From: Bacteroides sp.
Lineage (GTDB): Bacteria; Bacteroidota; Bacteroidia; Bacteroidales; Bacteroidaceae
Reading direction: 5' to 3'
Assembly (NCBI GenBank): GCA_019414725.1
Contig: DXLM01000006.1
Span: forward strand, 6,509-70,508
Length of the DNA stretch: 64,000 nt
Below, piece after piece: positions 25,088-33,529 of the stretch (its first letter is position 1; the number at the start of each line of letters is the position of its first letter). The translations under genes were made by a program, and so were the position numbers. The notes below the pieces were generated by a model. That model saw nothing but the letters and a program-made list of their open reading frames with translations, did not search any database and had not been told where the DNA came from.

Positions 25088-26890
25088 TTAGTCAATGATT
25101 CTCACTCCTCCTTTATCTGCAGAACTTACCATACTAGCGTATGCCTTCAAGCTTTTAGGAACTTTACGGTCGCGGGTCACCGGTGCCATCGGTCGGGCGG
25201 CCAATTCTTCGTCGCTCAGTTTCACATTGATACTGCGGTTCGGAATATCGATTTCAATTATATCACCATCCACTATTTTTCCGATATTACCACCCGCTGC
25301 AGCTTCGGGAGAAATATGCCCGATGCTTAATCCCGAGGTTCCTCCACTAAAACGTCCGTCGGTAATCAGAGCACATTCTTTTCCTAAATGCTTGGATTTG
25401 ATATAAGAAGTAGGATAAAGCATTTCCTGCATACCGGGACCACCTTTCGGACCTTCATGAGTGATAACAACAACATCTCCGCTGACTACCTTTCCTCCTA
25501 GAATACCTTCACAAGCAGCATCCTGCGAATCGAACACCTTGGCAGGTCCCGAGAATTTCCAAATACTTTCATCCACTCCGGCTGTTTTCACTACGCAACC
25601 ATCCTGTGCAATGTTCCCTTTCAAAACAGCCAAACCTCCGTCCTTACTATAAGCATGTTGCAAATCACGGATACAACCATTGGCACGATCTGTATCCAGT
25701 TCTTTATAAACAGCATTCTGAGAACCCAGCTTTATATTGAATTTGTTTCCCGGAGCACTTGAATAGATACGTTTTGCTTCAGTATCCACTTCCTTCTTAC
25801 ATATATTATATTTTTCGACAGCTTCCGCCAATGTCAGACCGTCCACTCGCTTCACATCGGTTTTCAGCAAACCACCCTTAGATAATTCTCCCAATATATT
25901 AAGGATACCGCCGGCACGGTTCACATCCTGGATATGATATTTCTGTGTGTTCGGAGCTACTTTACACAAACAAGGCACATGGCGTGAAAGCATATCAATA
26001 TCATCCATCTTGAAATCTACTTCCGCCTCGTGGGCGATAGCTAAAAGATGGAGCACAGTATTGGTGGAACCACCCATTGCAATATCCAATGTCATGGCAT
26101 TCAGAAAAGCATCACGAGTAGCAATGCTGCGTGGCAACACGCTGTCATCTCCTTCCTCATAGTATTTATAAGCATTCTTCACTATCAGAGCAGCCGCATC
26201 TTTAAACAACTGAGTACGGTTGGCATGAGTTGCCAAAATAGTGCCATTACCCGGAAGTCCCAGACCAATAGCCTCATTAAGACAATTCATGGAATTAGCC
26301 GTAAACATACCTGAACAGCAGCCACAGCCGGGACACGCATTATCTTCTATTTGAGCCACATCCTCATCGCTGACCGATGCATCAGCAGATTTAATCATGG
26401 CGTCTATCAAATCAAGATGCTGGTTATTCCATTCTCCTGCCTCCATAGGACCACCCGATACAAAAACAGTCGGTATGTTCAGCCGCATGGCAGCCATCAG
26501 CATACCCGGAGTGATTTTGTCACAATTACTGATACACACCATTGCATCCGCCTTATGAGCATTCACCATATATTCCACGCTGTCGGCAATGATATCACGA
26601 CTGGGCAGTGAATATAGCATACCATCGTGTCCCATAGCTATTCCGTCATCAATGGCAATTGTATTGAACTCTGCTGCAAAACATCCCAGTTTTTCGATCT
26701 CGGCTTTTACTTGCTGACCTATTTCATGCAGATGGGTATGTCCCGGAACAAACTGTGTAAACGAATTTACTATGGCTATAATGGGCTTGCCCATCATTTC
26801 TTTTTTCATGCCGTTAGCTACCCATAAAGCTCTCGCTCCTGCCATACGGCGACCCTGTGTGCTAAACGAACTGCGTAACTGATTCTTCAT
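25088..26890 (-). CDS. ilvD: Dihydroxy-acid dehydratase
   Basis: Fe-S dehydratase that makes the 2-keto acid precursors of valine and isoleucine. It is 600 residues. Cluster cysteines are visible in CISNCDKITPGMLM and CPGCGCCSGMFTANSMNC. Conserved TDGRFSGGTSGLSIGHISPE lies near the C-terminus. It is the first structural gene of the ilv operon. Transcription enters through a leader-peptide attenuator (26924-27075) whose terminator ends about 35 nt before this start. Confidence 0.98.
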   Translation of the reverse strand: MKNQLRSSFSTQGRRMAGARALWVANGMKKEMMGKPIIAIVNSFTQFVPGHTHLHEIGQQVKAEIEKLGCFAAEFNTIAIDDGIAMGHDGMLYSLPSRDIIADSVEYMVNAHKADAMVCISNCDKITPGMLMAAMRLNIPTVFVSGGPMEAGEWNNQHLDLIDAMIKSADASVSDEDVAQIEDNACPGCGCCSGMFTANSMNCLNEAIGLGLPGNGTILATHANRTQLFKDAAALIVKNAYKYYEEGDDSVLPRSIATRDAFLNAMTLDIAMGGSTNTVLHLLAIAHEAEVDFKMDDIDMLSRHVPCLCKVAPNTQKYHIQDVNRAGGILNILGELSKGGLLKTDVKRVDGLTLAEAVEKYNICKKEVDTEAKRIYSSAPGNKFNIKLGSQNAVYKELDTDRANGCIRDLQHAYSKDGGLAVLKGNIAQDGCVVKTAGVDESIWKFSGPAKVFDSQDAACEGILGGKVVSGDVVVITHEGPKGGPGMQEMLYPTSYIKSKHLGKECALITDGRFSGGTSGLSIGHISPEAAAGGNIGKIVDGDIIEIDIPNRSINVKLSDEELAARPMAPVTRDRKVPKSLKAYASMVSSADKGGVRIID

Positions 26891-26926
26891 CTTATTCTAA
26901 ATCTATAACGTCCTATACTTATTGAA

Positions 26927-26957
26927 AAAGCCTTCCTCACCATGTGAGAAAGGCTTT
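26927..26957 (-). terminator. ilv attenuator terminator
   Basis: On the minus strand, a 14-bp stem (AAAGCCTTTCTCAC/GTGAGGAAGGCTTT, one T-G wobble) with a 3-nt loop, followed by T residues, located between the leader peptide and ilvD. The 5' arm contains CCTTTCTCAC, exactly complementary to GTGAGAAAGG overlapping the leader stop codon (plus-strand 26995-27004). That supplies a competing 10-bp antiterminator pairing. Confidence 0.88.
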
Positions 26958-27000
26958 CAATTATTTCTTTATATGTACAACTACACATACACAACCTTTC

Positions 27001-27075
27001 TCACGCTCCCAGTGTGACCACCACGACGCGAATAATATGCAGGACTGCCAGGTTATTTAGAGTAGTAATATTCAT
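27001..27075 (-). CDS. ilvL: ilv operon leader peptide (attenuation)
   Basis: A 24-codon frame from ATG at 27075 to TGA at 27001. The peptide starts MNITTLNNLAVL and ends HIIRVVVVTLGA. It has 3 Ile, 5 Val and 4 Leu, with HIIRVVVV just upstream of the stop, so charged tRNA-Ile and tRNA-Val would set ribosome position. The alternative pairing arm GTGAGAAAGG overlaps the stop codon: a ribosome finishing the peptide would mask it and allow the terminator, while one stalled at the Ile/Val run would leave it free to form the antiterminator. A promoter lies 32 nt upstream. The mechanism is inferred from enterobacterial ilv/leu attenuators; the peptide and pairings are seen directly. Confidence 0.88.
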   Translation of the reverse strand: MNITTLNNLAVLHIIRVVVVTLGA

Positions 27076-27106
27076 ATATCTGTTTTCTTTGTTTCTTTAA
27101 CGACTG

Positions 27107-27137
27107 CAAAGGTAAAGCGTTTTTTGTAACAAACAAA
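27107..27137 (-). promoter_or_regulatory. Promoter of the ilv operon
   Basis: On the minus strand a -33 box TTTG (plus-strand 27134-27137) is 19 nt from the -7 box TACCTTTG (27107-27114). This matches the Bacteroidetes sigma-ABfr consensus and places the transcript start just before the leader peptide ATG. Confidence 0.8.
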
Positions 27138-27242
27138 TAAAATGAAGATTTTTTTTCTTATAAATTATCATTCGTAACTAAATCGGGCTTTAAACAATCA
27201 TTTTATCACAAATATACACTATATCTTCCGACGGATAAATAA

Positions 27243-27274
27243 AAAAGAGAATACAAACCAATGCACTCTCTTTT
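27243..27274 (-). terminator. Terminator after the 124-residue exported protein gene
   Basis: An 8-bp stem aaaagaga (27243-27250)/tctctttt (27267-27274), followed on the minus strand by a T-run, 27 nt beyond the stop codon. Confidence 0.6.
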
Positions 27275-27300
27275 CTATTCATTTATTTCATTTTATAAAT

Positions 27301-27675
27301 TTACTTATTCGCCACATCTTCCATATAGGAATCCAACCCTTTGTTTTTCAATGTGACATTCAACAACTGCACATACTTCTTGTACTGCTCATTTGTCAAT
27401 GTACGTTTCATCAGTTTGAAGTTTCCATATACGGCTTCACGCAATTTTTTACCTTGTTTAGCTTCTTTTGCGTAGCTTGCGCTTTGCACTTTGTCAGCAA
27501 AATAATCAGAAATATTAGCAACCTCCTCCATCTGACGTGCATCCAGATTCAAATATTTGCTCAACTTTGCGACGTTAACATCTACCTTCCAATCTTTACC
27601 TTCTACTTTTTCTCCTGCAAAACTTGTAGCTGACATTCCTAATGCCACTACAACCAACAATACTAAACGTTTCAT
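27301..27675 (-). CDS. Small exported helical protein, unknown function
   Basis: A 124-residue protein with a signal peptide (MKRLVLLVVVALGMSATSFAG). The mature part is basic and helical, with the segment RTLTNEQYKKYVQLLNVTLK, which recalls the LTxxQ repeats of Spy/CpxP-like periplasmic proteins, though this is too weak to assign. The coding strand has a -7 box TATATTTG (plus-strand 27790-27797), leaving a leader of about 110 nt. Single gene, divergent from the SlyD-like gene at 28038. Confidence 0.82.
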   Translation of the reverse strand: MKRLVLLVVVALGMSATSFAGEKVEGKDWKVDVNVAKLSKYLNLDARQMEEVANISDYFADKVQSASYAKEAKQGKKLREAVYGNFKLMKRTLTNEQYKKYVQLLNVTLKNKGLDSYMEDVANK

Positions 27676-28037
27676 AATACCTAAAATTTTAATTTGTTAA
27701 ACCTAAAAACAATTTACTTAGTACCTAGTACCCAAGAACTAAATAATACCTTTTAAAAACAATCTCGTTATCTCATTCTCTTTACGTTGCAAATATAACA
27801 ACATGCTTTATAACATGTTGTCATATATCTGTTAATTAAAGCAAACATCTATCAAAACGAGCAGTTAATTGATTTATATCAAGGATTAAACGCCACCGAA
27901 AATGCATTTATAGTATCATAATAACAAATTTATGTAATATAAACGTAATAACAAAGGATTAAGGGGAATTAATTCGTATCTTTGCCAACGGAAAACTTAC
28001 GTAAGTAGTTTATATTACATTATTATAATAAGAAAAC
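27676..28037. promoter_or_regulatory. Divergent intergenic region with two promoter boxes
   Basis: About 360 bases with no gene. It holds a minus-strand -7 box TATATTTG (27790-27797) for the small exported protein and a plus-strand -7 box TATCTTTG (27977-27984) for the SlyD-like gene; neither has a perfect TTTG at -33. A 7-bp palindrome caacatg/catgttg (about 27799-27820) lies just upstream of the former. Confidence 0.55.
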
Positions 28038-28616
28038 ATGGAAAATAAGTACATCACCGTAGCATACAAACTTTATGTAATGCAAGACGGCCAGAAAACA
28101 TTGGTAGAAGAAGCAACTGTAGAACATCCTTTCCAGTTCATATCCGGCTTAGGAACCACACTGGAACGCTTTGAAACAGAAATAACAGCCTTGAAGAAGG
28201 GTGATAAATTTGAATTTGTCATTCCTACCGCAGAAGCCTACGGAGAATATATGCCCGAAGGTGTGCGCACTGTATCTAAAGATATGTTCACCATTGATGG
28301 TGTTTTTGATGAAGAACGTATCTTCCCGGGGGCTGTCATTCCCTTACAGGACAATGAAGGCCATCACTTCTACGCTACCGTAAGCGAAGTAACCAATGAC
28401 ACTGTTACTGTAGATTTAAACCATCCTCATGCAGGTAAAGATCTCACTTTTGAAGGTGAAGTAGTAGAATCCCGCACAGCCACTAATGAAGAAATTCAGG
28501 AAATGGTAAAAATGATGAGTGGAGAAGGATGCGGCTGTGGTTGTGGTGACTGCGGAGGTGGATGCGGTGATGGTTGTAGTGATGAAAACAACTGTGGATG
28601 CGGACATTGCCACTAA
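28038..28616 (+). CDS. slyD: SlyD-like FKBP-type peptidyl-prolyl isomerase with metal-binding tail
   Basis: A 192-residue cytoplasmic folding factor. The FKBP domain is split around an insert-in-flap (IF) chaperone domain: the FKBP part is at about 5-70 (TVEHPFQFISGLGTTLERFE, KKGDKFEFVIPTAEAYGEY), the IF domain at about 70-125, and it closes with VDLNHPHAGKDLTFEGEVVE. The last 30 residues are almost only Gly, Cys, Asp and His (starts GCGCGCGDCGGGCGDGC, ends CGCGHCH), a tail able to bind Ni2+/Zn2+ as in E. coli SlyD. A terminator follows at 28643-28672. Assignment is firm; the physiological metal role is inferred. Confidence 0.93.
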   Translation: MENKYITVAYKLYVMQDGQKTLVEEATVEHPFQFISGLGTTLERFETEITALKKGDKFEFVIPTAEAYGEYMPEGVRTVSKDMFTIDGVFDEERIFPGAVIPLQDNEGHHFYATVSEVTNDTVTVDLNHPHAGKDLTFEGEVVESRTATNEEIQEMVKMMSGEGCGCGCGDCGGGCGDGCSDENNCGCGHCH

Positions 28617-28642
28617 TCCAATTTGAAAAATAATAAAACGAG

Positions 28643-28672
28643 AAAAGGGCGGATTTTTTGTTCCGCCCTTTT
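28643..28672 (+). terminator. Rho-independent terminator after the slyD-like gene
   Basis: An 11-bp perfect stem aaaagggcgga (28643-28653)/tccgccctttt (28662-28672) with a T-rich 3' flank. Confidence 0.9.
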
Positions 28673-28763
28673 TGTTTCTCTCTATAGGATATCCGGATAT
28701 TTCTTAATCTTTTCAGAATACTCCTATCGATAATATAAATTCTATCGCAAAATTATCGCTTTA

Positions 28764-30215
28764 TTACTTTTCCACATTCTGTGTAATCGTTCCATTTCCA
28801 GGATTAGATACGGCTTCACGCGGAAAAGGCATAATCCATAAATGCGAATCAGACTTTAGAATATACTCTTTTCCTTCAATAGTACGTGGAAAAGTACGGG
28901 CATACTCCGGGTCCTTATTCAAACGTCTATAATCACAATATATAACCTGAGTCTGGATATATTCACTCTCTTTATCTCTTATTATTTTTTCCACTGCTTC
29001 TTTCGTTGTTGCAGCAGTCCAATCTTGATAAAACTCAGGAAGAATACGTGTTTTTCTCACCTTATTCACCAGTTCCATTGCTTCTCTAATATTAGCTTCT
29101 CCCCCTTTACGAGCCAAACATTCGGCCTTTATATAATACATTTCAGGTGAACGCATACCTCCTTTATTCATTTCCAAAGCATAGATACCCGCATAATAAG
29201 GAATACCGGAAGATGACACTCTGGATTTCCAATGGGTCAGCAGACGAGTATCCCCCTTTTCAAAACGAGCCGCCCGTTCAGGAGAAATAGCGTAGCTTGT
29301 GTTATTCAAACCAGTCCAGCCTGAAGTGGAAGATCCATAACAATAAATATAATTCTCTACATTATCTGTTTCAGGATTACCGGCTACCCCTGATGTATAA
29401 TTCTTGGGATCATCATAGCGCTCCTTATCCGCCTCATAAAGATCTATCCAGTTAAAAAGCTGGTCATTTTGCTCCAATGCCAATGAAGCGTTCTTCAAAG
29501 CATTGTCATAATCCCCCATAGACAAATACACTCGAGCCAACATACCATATCCAAGTGCCCGATTAGGATGAAGAATCGACTCACTATGTACAGGCAGATC
29601 TTCAACCGCCTTATTCAAATCATCAAGCATAAACTCATAGATTGTTTGCAAAGTTACCTGCGGCGACGGAGCCTCCACAGAAGCCGAAGTTATCAAAGGA
29701 ACTGACAGTTTATCCTTAGTAGCCTCATCATACTGGTCAGCATAAAAATTAGCCAAATAAAAATAATGCATGGCTCTAAGAACACGTCCCTGAGCTATTA
29801 ACTGACGGCGCTGAACCTCCGTACATTCTGTCGCATCCGGTACATCCTCTACGATTAGATTCCACGCAAAAAGTCCCTCATAAGCATTAAAATAAGGGTT
29901 CTTATCATTGCCTGTCATTAAGTCTATTCGATTTACAGATTCATCTGCGTAATAATTGGCACGTGTTAACGACGGACTAGTTACGGCAGAAGGAAGTTTA
30001 AATATATCTCCTGCTAATACCGCAAGCTGATCGGGATCAAGAAAATGGTAGGAAAAATTATTTCGGATAAAAGCATTATAGTCTTCCCATGTCTTCGGAA
30101 TCTTCTGCCCTTTCGGCACATCATCCAAATAATCATCACAAGCGGAAAGCATCATAGCCACCATAACAAAAAGCAGACTGCTTATCTTTATCATTTGTTT
30201 TTTCATATTATTCAT
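28764..30215 (-). CDS. SusD/RagB-family outer-membrane lipoprotein
   Basis: A 483-residue surface nutrient-binding lipoprotein that caps its SusC partner. The signal peptide ends in the lipobox MLSAC, followed by DDYLDDVPKGQKIPKTWEDY, typical of SusD/RagB. TPR-type helices are at about 180-260 (HPNRALGYGMLARVYLSMGD) and the C-terminal conserved IIRDKESEYIQTQVIYCDYR. It starts 3 nt after the SusC stop. No glycosidase, sulfatase or protease gene is near, so the substrate cannot be deduced. Confidence 0.95.
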   Translation of the reverse strand: MNNMKKQMIKISSLLFVMVAMMLSACDDYLDDVPKGQKIPKTWEDYNAFIRNNFSYHFLDPDQLAVLAGDIFKLPSAVTSPSLTRANYYADESVNRIDLMTGNDKNPYFNAYEGLFAWNLIVEDVPDATECTEVQRRQLIAQGRVLRAMHYFYLANFYADQYDEATKDKLSVPLITSASVEAPSPQVTLQTIYEFMLDDLNKAVEDLPVHSESILHPNRALGYGMLARVYLSMGDYDNALKNASLALEQNDQLFNWIDLYEADKERYDDPKNYTSGVAGNPETDNVENYIYCYGSSTSGWTGLNNTSYAISPERAARFEKGDTRLLTHWKSRVSSSGIPYYAGIYALEMNKGGMRSPEMYYIKAECLARKGGEANIREAMELVNKVRKTRILPEFYQDWTAATTKEAVEKIIRDKESEYIQTQVIYCDYRRLNKDPEYARTFPRTIEGKEYILKSDSHLWIMPFPREAVSNPGNGTITQNVEK

Positions 30216-30218
30216 CCT

Positions 30219-33200
30219 TTAAAAATTCAAATACAATCCCCATACATAATTCGGTTTCACTTTACCGCCTAAATCGTAATTCGCTTTACTATCAAAAGCA
30301 AATGTTGCTACATTCTCTACATTGAACTGAAGACGAGCGCCGGAAAGAGAAATTTTCTTGCACCAATGGGCCGGAACTCTGTACGCCAATGAAATATTAC
30401 TCAAACGAATATTTGATGCATCATACACAAACAAATCCGAATAACGATATAATTCCGTACGGTGTGTATTAAAATTCTCCGTATCATTAGAGAAAAGCAG
30501 ACGTGGTACGTCCGTTACATCCCCAGGCTGAGTCCAACGGTCCACTATACCCTTAGCAGTAGATGTAATACGTCCGTTCGACATATTAATGCTTGGAATA
30601 TTGCTTGACCGCAACTTGTGACCTGCATCCAATATCAGCATTGCTGAAAATTCAAAACCTTTATAACGTAATACATTGGTTAACGAAGCATTATGTATAG
30701 GAACAGTCGTACCACAATAAACCAATGCATGATAATCACGTGCAGGACCTGAAGTGACATTATTTTCCGCATCATATACCTGTGGATCACCATTCTCATT
30801 CAATCCAGCCCACTTATACGCATAAATACCATATAATGGTTTTCCAACCATAGGATAACTGGTAGGCATACTTATACGGCTATCCCACAAACTTGGTTGC
30901 ACACTGATGTGTTTTACTTTATTACGATTAAATGCATATAACAATGAAGCGTTCCAACTAAAGTCCTTCTGACGGATAATCTCTCCGCTCAAAGTGATTT
31001 CCACTCCCCGGTTTACCATTTTTCCATTATTCGTCATCAACGTTGTATAGCCAAACCCTTGTGTAGGACTACCATTTATAGCAGCAAGTAGATCAACACT
31101 ATATTTATTATAATACTCTATTGTTCCCGACAGACGATGACGGAACAAAGCAAAATCTACACCTACATTCACAGTCGTTGTCTTTTCCCAACGGATATCC
31201 TTATTGGGAGGAGTATTCACAGACCCTGCCATACCATCCACAAGGCTGGAATCATAATAGGAAGCTATCAGATAGGGAGCTGTATTACGCCCAATATTAC
31301 CACCAATACCGTATGAAGCGCGTAATTTCAACATGTCTACAAAATCCGCTTGAAAGAATTTCTCTTTATAGATATTCCAACTTCCCCCGACTGACCATAA
31401 AGGTTTATTCTGGTATTTCGAATTAGTTCCCCACAAGTTCGAACGATCCCAACGAATACTTCCAGAAAGTACATATTTATCATCATACGTATACGATGCA
31501 TTCGAATAGAAGGAAACAAAACGATTAAGCAATTCACGAGACGAAGCAATACTATTCTGATCTAACTGAGCAGATCCTAACAAGCCCGAAAAATAAGCCA
31601 AATCTTTCATATTATAATTTTGCCATGTTTTAAGCTCCGGATCATATCCGTATACCGTATTTTCATCAAAATTAATCAATGAATGGCGCACTTCCTGTCC
31701 TAATATCCATACTAAATTATGCTTTTCATCAAATGTTTTATCAAGACTCAACTGTTGACGGAAGTTATAACTATGTTTGCTGTTCTTCAACGTATGAAAC
31801 GAATCTCCATTCGGCAGATTATATACCAAAGAACTGCCATTCGGTGATTTGCTGGTAAAATCATTAATACGCTTACGCATAAAATTTGACTCTTTCTCAC
31901 CCAATGATTCATAATCCGAATCACTTGTTTCATATTGGAACATCACATTGTAATTCAACCAAGAAGTCAAATCAAACTTCAACTTAGCATAAGCGCGGGT
32001 TTCAAAAGTTTTGGTTGTATTAAGAGCATAATTCAACTCATCCATCGGCACGAGATCTTCTGAATACAGCCCATATTGATCTACTAAATCACGACGTGAC
32101 TTGTCACTTTGTGAAGGTGCCACAAAATAACTTCCATCTGCATTGACCAACGGATCATAAGGCATGACAGAAAAGCCCGGATCAAACAAATCATATGACT
32201 GGTTCTTCTCTTTGCCATATTTCAGATAAACGCCTGTATCAAAATGCAACCAATTGGTTAGCTGTAATGAATTAGTAATATTGATACCTAATTTCCAATC
32301 ACTATGATTTATATCCTCATAATCATTATCCCAATAAGTAGTAGAGAAATTAAAAGAATTACGCTCTGTTGTTTTACCTACCCTCAAATTATACTGCTGG
32401 TAAAAAGGGTTACGCTTACCATATTTTTCTGCCTGATCATAATATTGATAACCGTAGGAAGCCAACTGATTCAGAATTTTATCTCCCTCAGCCATACTGA
32501 TTTTCCCAGTGTACATATCTAACAAAGTATTAACTCCCAAACTAGGATATGGTCCGTTTTCACGCAAATCGGCAGCCTGCATCTCCGCAGCCTCAGGCGT
32601 ACTCAATGCCATAGTCGCCCATTCACGTTCCATAGCAATAACATCAGCCGCATTAGTCCGATTTTTTTTATAATAAGAATAAGGGTGCACTGTAAAGGTA
32701 GAAGAAAAACTTACTTCCGCTTTACCTTCTTTAGCCTTTTTCGTAGTAATCACAATCACGCCATTAGCAGCTCGCGCACCGTAGATAGAAGCAGCAGCAG
32801 CATCTTTCAGCACTGTTACGCTTTCAATATCTTCCGGATTTAAATCAGGCATATTTTCAGTTGTCTGCCCTATTCTGTCTAATGTTGTATTTTCTACAGG
32901 AAATCCATCAATCACGACCATCGGATTCGCGACAGCATTCATGGTTGTGACACCACGAATCTGTCCATTCACATATCCAGCCACTTGTCCCTCAAGCATA
33001 GAAGACAAGTTATCCATACGTTTCAACTCTAACTTTTCAGTAGAAACTTTAGAAAACGCACCCGTAGAACGTTCTTTCGACAAAGTCTGATATCCAGTAA
33101 CCAACACTTCATCCAACATTTCAGTGTCCGCATCCAACCGAATAAAAAGCTCTTTCTTTCCATCCACAACCGCCACTTCTTTTGATTTCATACCAATATA

Positions 33201-33500
33201 TGAAACCACAAGTGTTTCCCCACTGTTTACCTTCAGATGGAAACGTCCATCCACATCTGTTACGGTACCATTCTGAGTTCCTTTTACCAATACAGTCGCT
33301 CCAATCAACGGTTCATCATTAGTATCTGTAACCACTCCCGAAATAGATTTTTTTTCATTCTGCCGTATTTCTGAAACGACAGTACTTTCCTCTGCCAACG
33401 CATAAGCTACCGGTCCACACAAACAAATACAAAAAAGAATTCTTGAAAAAAACAGATTTCCCCCTTTGCACCTTCTTGAGTTTACTGATTCTTCACTCAT
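30219..33500 (-). CDS. SusC/RagA-family TonB-linked outer-membrane receptor
   Basis: About 1093 residues from the ATG at 33500; an earlier TTG at 33521 is less likely. After the signal segment (FSRILFCICLCGPVAYALAE) comes the carboxypeptidase-regulatory-like domain (SGVVTDTNDEPLIGATVLVK, VDGRFHLKVNSG). Next is the TonB-box region DEVLVTGYQTLSKERSTGAF, the plug (VTVLKDAAAASIYGARAANG, VIVITTKK) and a 22-strand barrel ending YVWGLYLNF. It imports oligosaccharides or peptides across the outer membrane with TonB. It is co-transcribed with a TlpA-like gene upstream (29 nt) and susD downstream (3 nt). No FecI/FecR or hybrid two-component regulator is adjacent. Confidence 0.96.
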   Translation of the reverse strand: MSEESVNSRRCKGGNLFFSRILFCICLCGPVAYALAEESTVVSEIRQNEKKSISGVVTDTNDEPLIGATVLVKGTQNGTVTDVDGRFHLKVNSGETLVVSYIGMKSKEVAVVDGKKELFIRLDADTEMLDEVLVTGYQTLSKERSTGAFSKVSTEKLELKRMDNLSSMLEGQVAGYVNGQIRGVTTMNAVANPMVVIDGFPVENTTLDRIGQTTENMPDLNPEDIESVTVLKDAAAASIYGARAANGVIVITTKKAKEGKAEVSFSSTFTVHPYSYYKKNRTNAADVIAMEREWATMALSTPEAAEMQAADLRENGPYPSLGVNTLLDMYTGKISMAEGDKILNQLASYGYQYYDQAEKYGKRNPFYQQYNLRVGKTTERNSFNFSTTYWDNDYEDINHSDWKLGINITNSLQLTNWLHFDTGVYLKYGKEKNQSYDLFDPGFSVMPYDPLVNADGSYFVAPSQSDKSRRDLVDQYGLYSEDLVPMDELNYALNTTKTFETRAYAKLKFDLTSWLNYNVMFQYETSDSDYESLGEKESNFMRKRINDFTSKSPNGSSLVYNLPNGDSFHTLKNSKHSYNFRQQLSLDKTFDEKHNLVWILGQEVRHSLINFDENTVYGYDPELKTWQNYNMKDLAYFSGLLGSAQLDQNSIASSRELLNRFVSFYSNASYTYDDKYVLSGSIRWDRSNLWGTNSKYQNKPLWSVGGSWNIYKEKFFQADFVDMLKLRASYGIGGNIGRNTAPYLIASYYDSSLVDGMAGSVNTPPNKDIRWEKTTTVNVGVDFALFRHRLSGTIEYYNKYSVDLLAAINGSPTQGFGYTTLMTNNGKMVNRGVEITLSGEIIRQKDFSWNASLLYAFNRNKVKHISVQPSLWDSRISMPTSYPMVGKPLYGIYAYKWAGLNENGDPQVYDAENNVTSGPARDYHALVYCGTTVPIHNASLTNVLRYKGFEFSAMLILDAGHKLRSSNIPSINMSNGRITSTAKGIVDRWTQPGDVTDVPRLLFSNDTENFNTHRTELYRYSDLFVYDASNIRLSNISLAYRVPAHWCKKISLSGARLQFNVENVATFAFDSKANYDLGGKVKPNYVWGLYLNF

Positions 33501-33529
33501 AAAATTAAAAAAATTTATCAATATAAAAG

